DNA of 64,000 bases from positions 1-64,000 of the forward strand of contig NZ_AYKS02000092.1 in NCBI RefSeq assembly GCF_000496755.2. Reading direction: 5' to 3'. Within the stretch, counting starts at the first letter, position 1. Each line of letters starts with the position of its first letter. Source of the stretch: Serratia sp. DD3. Lineage in GTDB: Bacteria; Pseudomonadota; Gammaproteobacteria; Enterobacterales; Enterobacteriaceae. A program made the position numbers and the translations under genes. The notes under the pieces were generated by a model that saw only the letters and a list, made by a program, of their open reading frames with translations, was not told the DNA's origin and made no database searches. Positions 22,073 to 31,576 of this stretch are shown piece after piece.

Positions 22073-23302
22073 TTAAGCATTTTCGTCCCGCCACTGCCTC
22101 CATGCGGTGGCTAACTGCGCGGGTACCTCCCCCAGCGTAATCTGCTGCGCGCCATGCCAATCAGCCAGACGGGTTATTGCTTGTGAGATATCCTGACAGC
22201 GTCGCTTATTCAACGTGATACCCGGCTCTAAATGGAGACTGATCACAGCAAAAATACCTGGCTTGCGGTGCATTTTTGCATCCACTCGCCCTATCAGCTC
22301 ACCTCGGTGCAGTAACGGTAAGGTGAAATAGCCGTACTGCCGTTTCTCTTTTGGCGTATAGCATTCCAGCCGATAATCAAAATTGAACAGTTCCAGAACA
22401 CGGCGACGATCCCAAACTACTGGGTCAAAAGGCGAAAGCAAGCAGGTCACGCTGGACTTCAATTTCCCCTGTTCTGCCAACGCCAACTCAGTGGTCAGTG
22501 ATTGATGCACATAAAACTCCCCTGCCAAGCCCTCAACCCTAACGGGCAAAATCTCGCGTTGCTCTGCTAACATTGCCAGCATCTTTTTTGGCTTAACCTG
22601 CTTTAAGCGGTAATAATCCGCCAGCCATTCGGCTTTAAAGATGCCCAGATAGCGACAGCTACGGCGTAACATCGCTTGTTGTGCCTCCGCTGGCGGTAAG
22701 CTATGTGCTTCATCATTCCATGATGGCAACCGTCGTTGGGTGAGATCGTAGACTCGATGAAAGTTGCGGCGTTCAACCACCATTAATTGGCCTGCCGTGA
22801 ACAGCACTTCAAGATGGCGTTTTTCCGGCTTCCAATCCCACCAGCCGTTGTTGCCTTTCTTTCCGGCACTGAAATCGGCAGAGCGCACGGGACCATGATG
22901 CTCGATATGCTGCAGCAGTTTTTCAATGGCCAAGTGATGTTTATCCACCCAAGCCTGCGAGTATTTCCAACCCATTGTTTGTGGTGCCAGCATGCGATGA
23001 CGTAATAACGCAAAGTCATCAATTGGAATAAAGCAGGCTTCATGGGCCCAATACTCGAATAATTGCCCACTGGCTAAAGCCTGCTCTAACCAGGCTGGCT
23101 GATAGTGGCCCAAACGACTGAACAGCACCAGGTAAGGGCTACGGGCCACCACACTAATGGTATCAATTTGTAATAAGCCCATACGCTCGATGGCAGCCAT
23201 GACATCGTCGGGACGAGCCTGGCGTTTCATCGGGGTAAGCAAGCCTTGAGCAGCAAGATGAAGGGCTCGGGCAGAGTGAAGCGAAATAATGGGGTTTAGC
23301 AT
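22073..23302 (-). CDS. ycaQ: DNA interstrand crosslink glycosylase YcaQ
   Basis: A 409-residue AlkZ/YcaQ-family (HTH_42) protein, matching E. coli YcaQ (410). The E. coli enzyme unhooks nitrogen-mustard interstrand crosslinks by excising N7-alkylguanine. The family QxQ-type catalytic motif can be sought in MGLLQIDTISVV, which lies in the typical N-terminal position (about residues 41-52). Tandem winged-helix domains with many Trp and Arg residues follow. It is the gene before ycaR-kdsB, as in E. coli. Confidence 0.93.
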   Translation of the reverse strand: MLNPIISLHSARALHLAAQGLLTPMKRQARPDDVMAAIERMGLLQIDTISVVARSPYLVLFSRLGHYQPAWLEQALASGQLFEYWAHEACFIPIDDFALLRHRMLAPQTMGWKYSQAWVDKHHLAIEKLLQHIEHHGPVRSADFSAGKKGNNGWWDWKPEKRHLEVLFTAGQLMVVERRNFHRVYDLTQRRLPSWNDEAHSLPPAEAQQAMLRRSCRYLGIFKAEWLADYYRLKQVKPKKMLAMLAEQREILPVRVEGLAGEFYVHQSLTTELALAEQGKLKSSVTCLLSPFDPVVWDRRRVLELFNFDYRLECYTPKEKRQYGYFTLPLLHRGELIGRVDAKMHRKPGIFAVISLHLEPGITLNKRRCQDISQAITRLADWHGAQQITLGEVPAQLATAWRQWRDENA

Positions 23303-23362
23303 CCTGCTATCCAGCGATATTGAATCGTTGTCTGATGATAGAGGATATTGGCGGGGTTTTCA

Positions 23363-23399
23363 TCACCAGTGCATAGGGGAGCGACTCCGGCACTGGTGA
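23363..23399 (-). terminator. Nested hairpin between csp-like gene and ycaQ
   Basis: TCACCAGTGC pairs perfectly with GCACTGGTGA, and GGAG/CTCC pairs inside the loop. It sits 12 bases after the stop of the csp-like gene on the minus strand. No U-run follows, so it is either a weak terminator or a 3' stability structure. Confidence 0.5.
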
Positions 23400-23410
23400 G
23401 AAAGCGGGGA

Positions 23411-23632
23411 TCAGAACGCGATAACGTCTGCTGCGGTCAGCCCGTGAGAACTACGATAAATTGAGAACTCAACGTTCTGGCCTTCGTTTAACGATTTTTT
23501 GTTGGTATTGGCGATAGCCCGACGGCTAACATAAATTTCGTCACTACCATCAACCGGAGAAATAAAACCATAGCCTTCAGCCTGATCAAACCATTTCACT
23601 CGGCCCATTTTTAATCCACTATTTTTAAACAT
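23411..23632 (-). CDS. Divergent cold-shock-domain protein
   Basis: A 73-residue protein with the single-OB cold-shock domain that binds single-stranded RNA or DNA. It reads GRVKWFDQAEGYGFISP where the usual Csp has KWFN-x-x-KGFGFI, so RNP1 is largely kept. RNP2 is degenerate: IYVSRRAI replaces VFVHFSAI, losing the conserved His and Phe. The C-terminus GLTAADVIAF fits the family. An N-terminal extension MFKNSGLKM precedes the domain; a second start at the inner Met would give 65 residues. It could be CspH-like. I would not assign a specific Csp name. Confidence 0.85.
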   Translation of the reverse strand: MFKNSGLKMGRVKWFDQAEGYGFISPVDGSDEIYVSRRAIANTNKKSLNEGQNVEFSIYRSSHGLTAADVIAF

Positions 23633-24429
23633 TATTTAATTCCTTACATTTGTGCACCCTTAACAACACTTTTTTTATTATCGTCCGGATGCTATCAGCC
23701 CCTACTTGAGTTTCTTGTGACAGAGCTCTCGTGGGCAAAAATAAAAAACGTACTAGCACTTACTGTTAATACGCGATCACTTGCTCAATAAAGCAAGCCT
23801 ATTCCAGCAATATGGCAATTTAATGACAAATCAACCTATTTTATGTTGCATGTTTGTCAGCCATGTTCTGTGACCTGCCCCTCTGGGTTCCACCCTGACT
23901 GGGACAAGCACCAACGCTCAGCGTTTTGTCAAACCACTGGAATTATTTTGAGTATCAATACAGTTATGAAAGCTATCTTCCGGCGCAAATCACTGGTTTC
24001 AGAATCATTACTTATTAGGAAGGACTTAGGAGGTTCATCTTTGCAGTGTAATCGGATGATGACGTCTAGCGAGGAACTGCTTAACGCTAACTTCATAAAT
24101 CTTAGCGTCTAAATCTTAACTTCTAACTCTTACTTTCTAAACCCTATTTTTCTAAACTCAAACCCACCTGCATAGCAAGGGGAGACGCATTAACTCATAA
24201 ACCATTAATCAATACAAGAGGTTTATCACATTTTTCGCAATAAATTACACCATAACATTTTATCCCAGTGATTATACTCTAGATAAGTTGAATTATAGTC
24301 AGGAGCTAAGCGACTCCCCAACCGTTTGAATGAACTCAAGTATGACCAACAATGCTTTCTGCCGGACACCCTATTATCCGCGCAGCGCAAGACCGAGTTT
24401 TCAAATTCTTAACGTTAAGGAGCAAGCAT
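23633..24429. other. 797-base intergenic region upstream of csp-like gene and hglS
   Basis: It separates divergent genes and should hold both promoters. A T-rich tract lies at 23669-23677. A TATACT -10 candidate for hglS is at 24273-24278 without a good -35. The longest open frame (23843-24112, + strand, 89 codons) has no recognisable family or ribosome-binding site and I do not call it a gene. Near 24080-24155 the sequence repeats short TAACTTC / CTAAACC motifs. I see no RNA gene. Confidence 0.5.
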
Positions 24430-25845
24430 ATGAGTGGCTCGCCTTTCGTCTCACCTAATGACATTCGCGCCAAATTCTCGCGGGCTCTCTCGGCCATGTA
24501 TCAGAAAGAGGTTCCGTTGTACGGCGAATTACTTGATCTGGTAGCGGAAACCAACCGACAGATGTTGAGTGAAGATGCCGCTTTAGCGCACTGCCTGCAA
24601 ATTACTGGCGAGATTGGCCGGTTAACAATGGAGCGCCATGGCGCTATCCGTGTCGGAACAGCACAAGAGTTACAAACGTTGCGGCAACTGTTCAACGTGA
24701 TGGGGATGTCACCGGTTGGTTACTATGACTTGTCAACTGCAGGAGTGCCTGTCCATTCAACTGCATTTCGTGCGGTACACGAGTCTGATCTGGAAGTCAG
24801 CCCATTTCGCGTGTTCACTTCGTTACTGCGACTCGAACTGATCGAAAACCCGCCATTGCGCCAACAAGCTGAAAAGTTACTGGCACAGCGTTCTATTTTC
24901 ACCACCAGAACACATGAGCTGATCGCACTACACGAGGCTGAGGGCGGATTAACCACTGAGCAAGCCAATGAGTTTGTTGAACAAGCCCTTGAAACCTTCA
25001 GTTGGCATAGTGTGGCCACAGTCAGCGCGAGCGAATATCAACAATTGCACGATCAACATCGTTTAATTGCCGATGTTGTCGCCTTCAAAGGGCCACATAT
25101 CAACCACTTAACACCCAGAACGCTGGACATTGACCGGGTTCAGTCTGCCATGCCCGAGCGCGGCATTTGCCCTAAAGCAGTGATTGAAGGCCCACCACTG
25201 CGCAAGTGCCCTATTTTGTTACGGCAGACCAGCTTCAAAGCACTGGAGGAAAAGGTGCTTTTCGTTGAGCTAGATGGCCGCCAGATTGCCGGGCACCATA
25301 CTGCACGCTTCGGTGAAATTGAACAGCGTGGTGCCGCTTTAACGCCCAAAGGACGGGCACTTTACGATCAGTTGCTGCAAGCGACCAATGACCGCTTTCA
25401 AGCAACACCGACCGAAAGCAATGCGGCGCAATATAACCAATTATTGGCAGATCACTTCCAGGGTTTCCCAGACGATTACCAAGTATTACGTGAGCAACAA
25501 CTGGCCTGGTTCCGTTATTTCCCTACCGAGCGCGGGCTGGCTGCCAAAGAGTCAAGAGATCAACACAGCACGCTCGAACAGCTTATCGCGCTGGATCACA
25601 TCCGTTTTCAGCCGTTAGTGTATGAGGATTTTCTCCCCGTCAGCGCGGCTGGTATTTTTCAATCTAATCTGGGTGACAGCCAGCGTGCACAATATGATTC
25701 CGCATCAAGCCGTATGGCTTTTGAGCAGGCGTTAGGGGCTAAAGTCATTGATGAGCAGCAACTGTACCAACAGACACAACAACGCTCTTTAGCGGCTTGC
25801 GCGCAGGCATTAGGGGTTCATACGCTGGGGGGTAACTCCCAATAA
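24430..25845 (+). CDS. hglS: 2-oxoadipate dioxygenase/decarboxylase (HglS/YdcJ, DUF1338)
   Basis: A VOC-fold metalloenzyme that converts 2-oxoadipate to D-2-hydroxyglutarate in D-lysine catabolism (described for Pseudomonas putida HglS). It has 471 residues from ATG 24430, which has AAGGAG at good spacing; the reading back to 24352 is not supported. With this start the expected metal and substrate residues fall at His70 and Arg74 (ERHGAIRVG), His226 (GPHINHLTPR) and Glu296 (FGEIEQRG), closely matching the published numbering as I recall it. It is not in this location in E. coli, where the related ydcJ lies elsewhere. The presence of a lysine-degradation pathway is not shown by this window. 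Confidence 0.88.
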   Translation: MSGSPFVSPNDIRAKFSRALSAMYQKEVPLYGELLDLVAETNRQMLSEDAALAHCLQITGEIGRLTMERHGAIRVGTAQELQTLRQLFNVMGMSPVGYYDLSTAGVPVHSTAFRAVHESDLEVSPFRVFTSLLRLELIENPPLRQQAEKLLAQRSIFTTRTHELIALHEAEGGLTTEQANEFVEQALETFSWHSVATVSASEYQQLHDQHRLIADVVAFKGPHINHLTPRTLDIDRVQSAMPERGICPKAVIEGPPLRKCPILLRQTSFKALEEKVLFVELDGRQIAGHHTARFGEIEQRGAALTPKGRALYDQLLQATNDRFQATPTESNAAQYNQLLADHFQGFPDDYQVLREQQLAWFRYFPTERGLAAKESRDQHSTLEQLIALDHIRFQPLVYEDFLPVSAAGIFQSNLGDSQRAQYDSASSRMAFEQALGAKVIDEQQLYQQTQQRSLAACAQALGVHTLGGNSQ

Positions 25846-25890
25846 CGGAGCATACCCCTCCGTTACTGGCAGCAACTTGAAGGCAACTGA

Positions 25891-26880
25891 CTATTTATGC
25901 ACCTTGTTAAGCTGCTGCTCGATTTTCTGTAACAGTTGTTCTGCCTGTTCGGCAGGAAGTACGGCGTCAACCGGTAGATACCACCAGTTTGCTTGGGCAA
26001 AGGCGCGGCACTTCACCGCGTCTTTTTCGGTCATCAGCAGTGTTTGCCCGGGTTGGGTCAACACCGTTAATTGTGACTGGGTGTATGGTTGATGATCAGC
26101 AAAAGCCACCTCGTGATCAACTTTCACACCCATTTTCTCCAGCATGGCGAAAAACCGTGGTGGATGGCCAATCCCTGCCATGGCAACAACCGGTGTCAGC
26201 TCAAGCACCGGGCGTTGCTCGCCACTCATCACATTCACTGCCTGCTGTGCCTGTAATTTCATGGCGATTTCCCCCACTTGCGCCACGCCGCCATTAGCCA
26301 CGCAGGCATCCACGGTGTTAAGACGGGATACGCGCTCACGCATGGGGCCTGCGGGTAACCACCAGCCATTGCCAAAACGGCGTACCCCGTCAATCACCAC
26401 CAATTCAAAATCACGCTGCAACGCATAATGCTGGAGGCCATCATCGGTAATCACCCCATCCAATTGATGCTGCTGCAACAGTGCCTGAACCGCCTCAACA
26501 CGCTTAGGAGATATCGCTACGGGTACACCGGTTCGCTGATAGATTAAAACCGGTTCATCACCCGCTTGTTGTGTGGTGGTCTGCGGCCCCAATACTAACG
26601 GATAGACCGCTGACTTCCCGCCGTAGCCACGCGACACCACACCAATGCGGTAGCCACGTTGTTGCAACTGCTCTACCAGCCAAATCACCATCGGCGTTTT
26701 GCCATTGCCGCCAGCAGTAAGGTTGCCGACGATAATAATCGGTACCGGAGCTCGCCAACTTTTACGGAAGCCGCAGCGATAACTCAGGCGAATTACATTG
26801 CTCACCAGGCCATAGAGCCAAGAGAACGGCAACAGCAGCAAATACCATAGTGAACCGCCAGACCAGATGCGCTCTATCAT
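25891..26880 (-). CDS. lpxK: Tetraacyldisaccharide 4'-kinase
   Basis: LpxK phosphorylates the lipid A precursor at the 4' position on the inner-membrane cytoplasmic face. It has 329 residues (E. coli 328), with an N-terminal membrane-associated helix ([19 protein letters not shown]) and a P-loop [12 protein letters not shown] at about residues 53-64. The start overlaps the msbA stop by 4 bases, so the transporter and kinase are translationally coupled as in E. coli. Confidence 0.97.
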   Translation of the reverse strand: MIERIWSGGSLWYLLLLPFSWLYGLVSNVIRLSYRCGFRKSWRAPVPIIIVGNLTAGGNGKTPMVIWLVEQLQQRGYRIGVVSRGYGGKSAVYPLVLGPQTTTQQAGDEPVLIYQRTGVPVAISPKRVEAVQALLQQHQLDGVITDDGLQHYALQRDFELVVIDGVRRFGNGWWLPAGPMRERVSRLNTVDACVANGGVAQVGEIAMKLQAQQAVNVMSGEQRPVLELTPVVAMAGIGHPPRFFAMLEKMGVKVDHEVAFADHQPYTQSQLTVLTQPGQTLLMTEKDAVKCRAFAQANWWYLPVDAVLPAEQAEQLLQKIEQQLNKVHK

Positions 26881-28628
26881 TGCTGACCAAACTGCATACG
26901 GTGAAGTTGCGCATATACGCCTTTCTGCTCAATCAGCGCCGCATGTTGACCACGCTCGAGGATAATCCCATCTTCCACCACCAGAATTTCATCGGCTTTC
27001 TCAATGGTAGACAAGCGGTGGGCAATCACCAACGAGGTGCGGTTTCTCTGCAGTTCATCGAGCGCAGCCTGAATAGCACGTTCAGATTCCGTATCCAGCG
27101 CCGAGGTGGCTTCATCCAGGATCAGAATCGGGCTGTCACGCAGCAGCGCCCTGGCGATGGCAATACGTTGGCGTTGACCGCCAGAAAGCATCACGCCATT
27201 TTCCCCAATAACCGTATCCAGGCCATGTTCCATTTTGTCAATAAAATCCATGGCATAGGCCATCCGTGCGGCTTCTGCAATCTGTTCACGGCTATAATGC
27301 TGTTCACGGGCATAGGCAATATTATTGGCAATGGTATCGTTAAACAGGTGTACATTCTGCGATACCAAAGCGACCTGATCACGCAGTGAAGCCAAGGTAT
27401 ACTCCCGCAGATCATGCCCATCCATTAATATTTCCCCTTCCTGCACGTCGTAAAAACGTGTCAGTAAGTTGGCAATGGTTGACTTGCCTGAACCAGAGCG
27501 CCCCACTAAGGCGACGGTTTTACCTGCTGATATCGTTAGGTTGATATCCCGCAGTGCCGGAATTTCGCGGCCGGGGTAACAAAAGGTCACGTGACGAAAT
27601 TCAATATTGCCAGTGGCACGCTCTATTTGGCGCGTGCCGGTGTCTTTTTCCTGTTCCATATCCAGAATGGAAAACAGTGTCTGGCATGCTGCCATGCCAC
27701 GTTGAAACTGAGCATTGACATTAGTGAGTGATTTCAGAGGACGCATTAAGGCGATCATGGCTGAAAACACCACGGTGATAGTCCCGGCAGTCAGGGTTTC
27801 CATCACACTGGGGAAACTGGCGGCATACAAGACAAATGCCAATGCCAATGAAGCGATCAACTGAATAATGGGATCAGAGATTGAAGAGGCGGAGACCAGT
27901 TTCATCCCTTGCTGACGCATACGGTTACTGACGTTATTAAAACGTTCAGTTTCCACTTCTTGGCCACCAAAGATCAGCACTTCTTTATGCCCTTTCAGCA
28001 TCTGTTCGGCACTGGTAGTCACCTGCCCCATGGTATTCTGCATGTTTTTGCTGATATTGCGGAACCGTTTGGACACCATGCGAATAGCGAAGGAGACGAT
28101 AGGTGCCAGCAAGATCAGGATCAAGGACAGTTGCCAGCTATAATAGAACATCATGATAAACAGGCCGATGATCGATGCCCCTTCACGCACCACGGTGACC
28201 AGTGCACTTGAAGAGGAAGATGCCACCTGTTCAGAATCATAGGTAATTCGTGAAAGCAGCGTCCCGGTGGATTGTTGGTCAAAAAATGCCACCGGCATTC
28301 TCATCATATGACCAAATAGCCGGCGACGCATCTGCATCACCACCATGCCAGACACCCAGGAGATGCAATAGCTGGAAACGTAGCTGGTGACACCACGCAT
28401 TAACATCAGGCCAATCACCACCAAGGGCATCCAGACCAGTACGCGGCTGTCGGCTTTACCAAAACCCTCATCCAGCAGGGGTTTGAGCAGCGACAACATC
28501 AGGGTGTCCCCGGCGGCGTTTAAAACCAGCGCAATAGCGGCCACAATCAGGCCCGCTTTAAAAGGTGTGATCATCGGCCATAGGCGACGGAATGTCTGCC
28601 AGGTGGAGAGATCTTTATCATTCATCAT
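26877..28628 (-). CDS. msbA: Lipid A/LPS core flippase MsbA
   Basis: A homodimeric ABC exporter that flips core-lipid A across the inner membrane. It has 583 residues (E. coli 582). Six membrane helices occupy residues 1-330, and the nucleotide-binding domain has Walker A GRSGSGKS, signature LSGGQRQR, Walker [11 protein letters not shown] and a His switch (IAHRLST). It lies 35 bases downstream of ycaI and overlaps lpxK. Confidence 0.98.
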   Translation of the reverse strand: MMNDKDLSTWQTFRRLWPMITPFKAGLIVAAIALVLNAAGDTLMLSLLKPLLDEGFGKADSRVLVWMPLVVIGLMLMRGVTSYVSSYCISWVSGMVVMQMRRRLFGHMMRMPVAFFDQQSTGTLLSRITYDSEQVASSSSSALVTVVREGASIIGLFIMMFYYSWQLSLILILLAPIVSFAIRMVSKRFRNISKNMQNTMGQVTTSAEQMLKGHKEVLIFGGQEVETERFNNVSNRMRQQGMKLVSASSISDPIIQLIASLALAFVLYAASFPSVMETLTAGTITVVFSAMIALMRPLKSLTNVNAQFQRGMAACQTLFSILDMEQEKDTGTRQIERATGNIEFRHVTFCYPGREIPALRDINLTISAGKTVALVGRSGSGKSTIANLLTRFYDVQEGEILMDGHDLREYTLASLRDQVALVSQNVHLFNDTIANNIAYAREQHYSREQIAEAARMAYAMDFIDKMEHGLDTVIGENGVMLSGGQRQRIAIARALLRDSPILILDEATSALDTESERAIQAALDELQRNRTSLVIAHRLSTIEKADEILVVEDGIILERGQHAALIEQKGVYAQLHRMQFGQQ

Positions 28629-28663
28629 GCAGATACCAGCATCGAAAGAAATAGCGGCCTATT

Positions 28664-30940
28664 CTACTCATTATCACTCTTTACGCCAAACCACTGATGG
28701 TACCAACGCGGATTTATTTGTTCCCGAAAACCTTTAATTTGCCAGCTATTGTCGAAAAAAAACACGCTCAACTGCCCAGAATGCGCAGTATCGTGCCAGG
28801 CAATATGATTTTGCCGATAATCTTTAATCACTTTTACCGCCGGTAAACGCCAGGCGTTATAACGGGCAACCGAAGCCATCGCCAGCTCTGGTGCCACTGC
28901 GCGCAAAAATGGGGGGGATGATGATGTCCTGCTACCATGATGGGGTACCTGCAATAGTGTGGCGGGTAATTTGGCGCGTTGGCGTAACAGCCCCTGCTCT
29001 GCCCGGCGCTCGATATCGCCAGTTAATAAGAGGCTGAACTTGCCATCATCAACCCGTACCACACAGGAGTCATCATTACCCGCTTGCTCTACCCGCTGTG
29101 GCGGCCACAATACTTGGAAATTCAACCCGCGCCACGTCCACTGTTGCCCTTGTAAACAAGGCAAATGGCGTTCATGAATTAGCGGCGTATGAACAGCAGC
29201 CTGGGGAAATGCCTGCTCCAACACCGGCAAGCCGCCAATATGGTCAAGATGGCTATGGCTGATAATAATATGCTCCAGAGAAATCTGCCGCCAATGCAAA
29301 AAGGGTAAAATAATACGCTCTGCCGCGCTGGAGGTTGTCCAACGGTTGCCGCTATCATAAATCACCGCTTTCCCTTCACGCTCAATCACCACCGCCAGGC
29401 CATGTCCCACATCCAGCATATCTACCCGCCAGTGATAATCTGCTGAACGCTCCCGCCAGAGCAAACAGACCAGTACCACCGTGATACAGCCTGCAGGAAA
29501 GCAGCGCCACCACTCAAAACGCCAACCGATCACTACCAACCAACCAAGTGTGCTGAACTGTAGCAGCAGCGCCCCCACCTGTACCCACCCCTGCTCTAAC
29601 CAGGGAAGCGGCCATAGCGCCCAACTAATGGTAAGGTCTGCCAATTTCCAGCACCAAAAGCTCAGCCAAGGGATAAAAAACAGTATCATTGCCAGTAAAA
29701 TCAAAGGGACCGACAATAGGGAGATAATGGGGACCGCCCAGAGATTAGCCGGTAAAGAGGTCCAACTGACACCATGGAACAAACCAAATTGTAATGGCAT
29801 CAACAACAGCGTCATCCCGAGCTGGATATGCAGCCAACGTAGCGGCGCCCACCCCCAAAAGGAGGTAAATCGTACCGATAATGGTGCCCATTCAAACCAA
29901 AAAATCAGTGCCGCCACCGCTAAAACAGATAGCCAGAAGCTGTCCGACAGTATCGCCAGTGGATCAAATAACAAAAGCAGGCAGATACACCACAACCAAA
30001 CCTGCCAAGAAGAGCAAGAGACCCCCTTGAAGCGCAACCAAAGCCATAATGACAGGGCAATAAAGGCGCGCATTGCTGGCGGCTGCCCTCCTGCCAGCCA
30101 GACATAACTGAGCGCCATCACCCAGCCAGTAAGTAGGGGCAATCGATAACCGATAAGGCGTGCAGGCAGAAAAAACTGCACCCCACGCGCACCAGCCCAA
30201 GCAAACGCAGCAGCAAGGGAAATATGTAAGCCAGAAATCGCCATCAGGTGTGCGATGCCGGTTTTCATCAATTGTGCCCGGCTGTTGCCATCCATCAACA
30301 TACGTTCGCCAAATGCCAACGCCAATAACACCGGGCGTTGTGCCAGCTCCCTCCACTGATTATCCATCGTGGTAATAATTTGCTGCCGCCAGTGGCAGTT
30401 TTCATTCACCACGGTTGCCGAGCGGAGATAACCGCGTAAGGGTTGTCGATTAGCCATCGCCCAACGCTGGCCATCAAACCCGCCTTCATTCAAACTGCTA
30501 TGTACTGGGCGAAAGCGAACCTTTAGTGCCCACTGCTGCCCGGCACATATATTTTCACTAGGGCTTTGGGCAATAAACGTCAGTGCAGGAATGAGCCAAC
30601 GACCATTCACTTGCTCAATGCGGAACTGTACCTGAGGTATCTCTACGCCTTCCAGCTTGATACTGCGCACAGTAGCCATAACATCCTGATCCCCGCCCAC
30701 CGATAACGTAGTAACTTGGCGCATCAAGACGCTGGCGCTCCCCGTTGCCAATATGAACCCTAGCAACAGGTAACATAACACCTGGCACCAATACTGTTGT
30801 TTTTGCCGCCATAGCAGCAGGGCGACAAAAGCCACGCCACTCAACTGTGACCATGTGGGTAAATAAGGCAAAAACAGCAGTGGCAACATCCCTGTGACTA
30901 ACGCCATCGCTGCTGTATCGATCGAGACCCTGATATCCAC
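28664..30940 (-). CDS. ycaI: ComEC/Rec2-family protein YcaI
   Basis: A 758-residue polytopic inner-membrane protein (E. coli YcaI 754). The order is an N-terminal OB-like DUF4131 segment after two membrane helices, a Competence domain with many helices (about residues 200-480), and a C-terminal metallo-beta-lactamase-like domain with SHSHLDHIGG. In naturally competent bacteria ComEC is the DNA translocation channel, and E. coli needs it for using DNA as a nutrient. Here it precedes msbA-lpxK on the same strand. Function in DNA uptake is inferred from family only. Confidence 0.93.
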   Translation of the reverse strand: MDIRVSIDTAAMALVTGMLPLLFLPYLPTWSQLSGVAFVALLLWRQKQQYWCQVLCYLLLGFILATGSASVLMRQVTTLSVGGDQDVMATVRSIKLEGVEIPQVQFRIEQVNGRWLIPALTFIAQSPSENICAGQQWALKVRFRPVHSSLNEGGFDGQRWAMANRQPLRGYLRSATVVNENCHWRQQIITTMDNQWRELAQRPVLLALAFGERMLMDGNSRAQLMKTGIAHLMAISGLHISLAAAFAWAGARGVQFFLPARLIGYRLPLLTGWVMALSYVWLAGGQPPAMRAFIALSLWLWLRFKGVSCSSWQVWLWCICLLLLFDPLAILSDSFWLSVLAVAALIFWFEWAPLSVRFTSFWGWAPLRWLHIQLGMTLLLMPLQFGLFHGVSWTSLPANLWAVPIISLLSVPLILLAMILFFIPWLSFWCWKLADLTISWALWPLPWLEQGWVQVGALLLQFSTLGWLVVIGWRFEWWRCFPAGCITVVLVCLLWRERSADYHWRVDMLDVGHGLAVVIEREGKAVIYDSGNRWTTSSAAERIILPFLHWRQISLEHIIISHSHLDHIGGLPVLEQAFPQAAVHTPLIHERHLPCLQGQQWTWRGLNFQVLWPPQRVEQAGNDDSCVVRVDDGKFSLLLTGDIERRAEQGLLRQRAKLPATLLQVPHHGSRTSSSPPFLRAVAPELAMASVARYNAWRLPAVKVIKDYRQNHIAWHDTAHSGQLSVFFFDNSWQIKGFREQINPRWYHQWFGVKSDNE

Positions 30941-31065
30941 GCTCCTTACCTGATGTTATATCCACTGGGGATATTAACGCTCAGCTAAGTCGCCACCAGT
31001 GGCTGATTCAGTGCATGGGAAGTGATACGCAAACTATCGGTGATTGACGTTGCATTGCTGTGATC

Positions 31066-31126
31066 GTTGCGAGGGCTGGGTGAAAAGTTGCGAGTGTTGA
31101 GCGAAAAGCGGCGAGGCGGGTGAAAA
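31066..31126. repeat. Three imperfect tandem repeats (21, 21, 19 bp)
   Basis: Units GTTGCGAGGGCTGGGTGAAAA, GTTGCGAGTGTTGAGCGAAAA and a shorter GCGGCGAGGCGGGTGAAAA follow one another directly in the ycaI-ihfB gap. No protein or known binding site explains them. Confidence 0.7.
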
Positions 31127-31154
31127 TTAACACCGGGGAGAGGAATAGTGTCAC

Positions 31155-31189
31155 CATAAAAAACGGTGCCCTTACTGAGGCACCGTTTT
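31155..31189 (-). terminator. Rho-independent terminator of ihfB
   Basis: Arms AAAACGGTGCC / GGCACCGTTTT with an 8-base loop. On the minus strand the stem is followed by TTTTTTATGG. It lies 41 bases past the ihfB stop. Confidence 0.92.
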
Positions 31190-31229
31190 AGCTTTCATTT
31201 ATTACAAGCAACAACTCTATGAATTATAA

Positions 31230-31514
31230 TTATCCATAGATATTGGCACGGTCACGTAACTCTTTACCTGGCTTAAAGTGAGGAACGTACTTGCCGTCCA
31301 ACTCAACTCTATCACCCGTTTTTGGGTTACGACCAACGCGCGGAGCACGGTAGTGAAGAGAAAAACTGCCGAATCCGCGAATTTCAATGCGTTCACCTTC
31401 GGCTAATGTTGCTGCCATATGTTCAAGCATCTCTTTCACAGCATCCTCAACGGCCTTCGCCGGGATATGAGATTGCTGACCAGCAAGTCTTTCTATAAGT
31501 TCAGACTTGGTCAT
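31230..31514 (-). CDS. ihfB: Integration host factor beta subunit
   Basis: A DNA-bending nucleoid protein that pairs with IhfA. It has 94 residues, identical in length to E. coli. The HU/IHF fold shows [25 protein letters not shown], which includes the DNA-intercalating Pro loop, and begins [13 protein letters not shown]. It follows rpsA by 62 bases, as in E. coli where ihfB can be cotranscribed from rpsA. A terminator follows. Confidence 0.98.
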   Translation of the reverse strand: MTKSELIERLAGQQSHIPAKAVEDAVKEMLEHMAATLAEGERIEIRGFGSFSLHYRAPRVGRNPKTGDRVELDGKYVPHFKPGKELRDRANIYG

Positions 31515-31576
31515 AGTTCCTCCAAGCTTTGCAGCTAAACTACCGTATCGGGGCGGTCAATGCCGCCCCCCCGTCA

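Noticed and set aside
23843..24112. 89-codon open frame between the csp-like gene and hglS
   Set aside because: No ribosome-binding site, no recognisable domain and Cys-rich random-looking composition in an AT-rich intergenic region.
29481..30107. 208-codon + strand frame opposite ycaI
   Set aside because: Antisense shadow of a well-supported ComEC-family gene, with no family motif.
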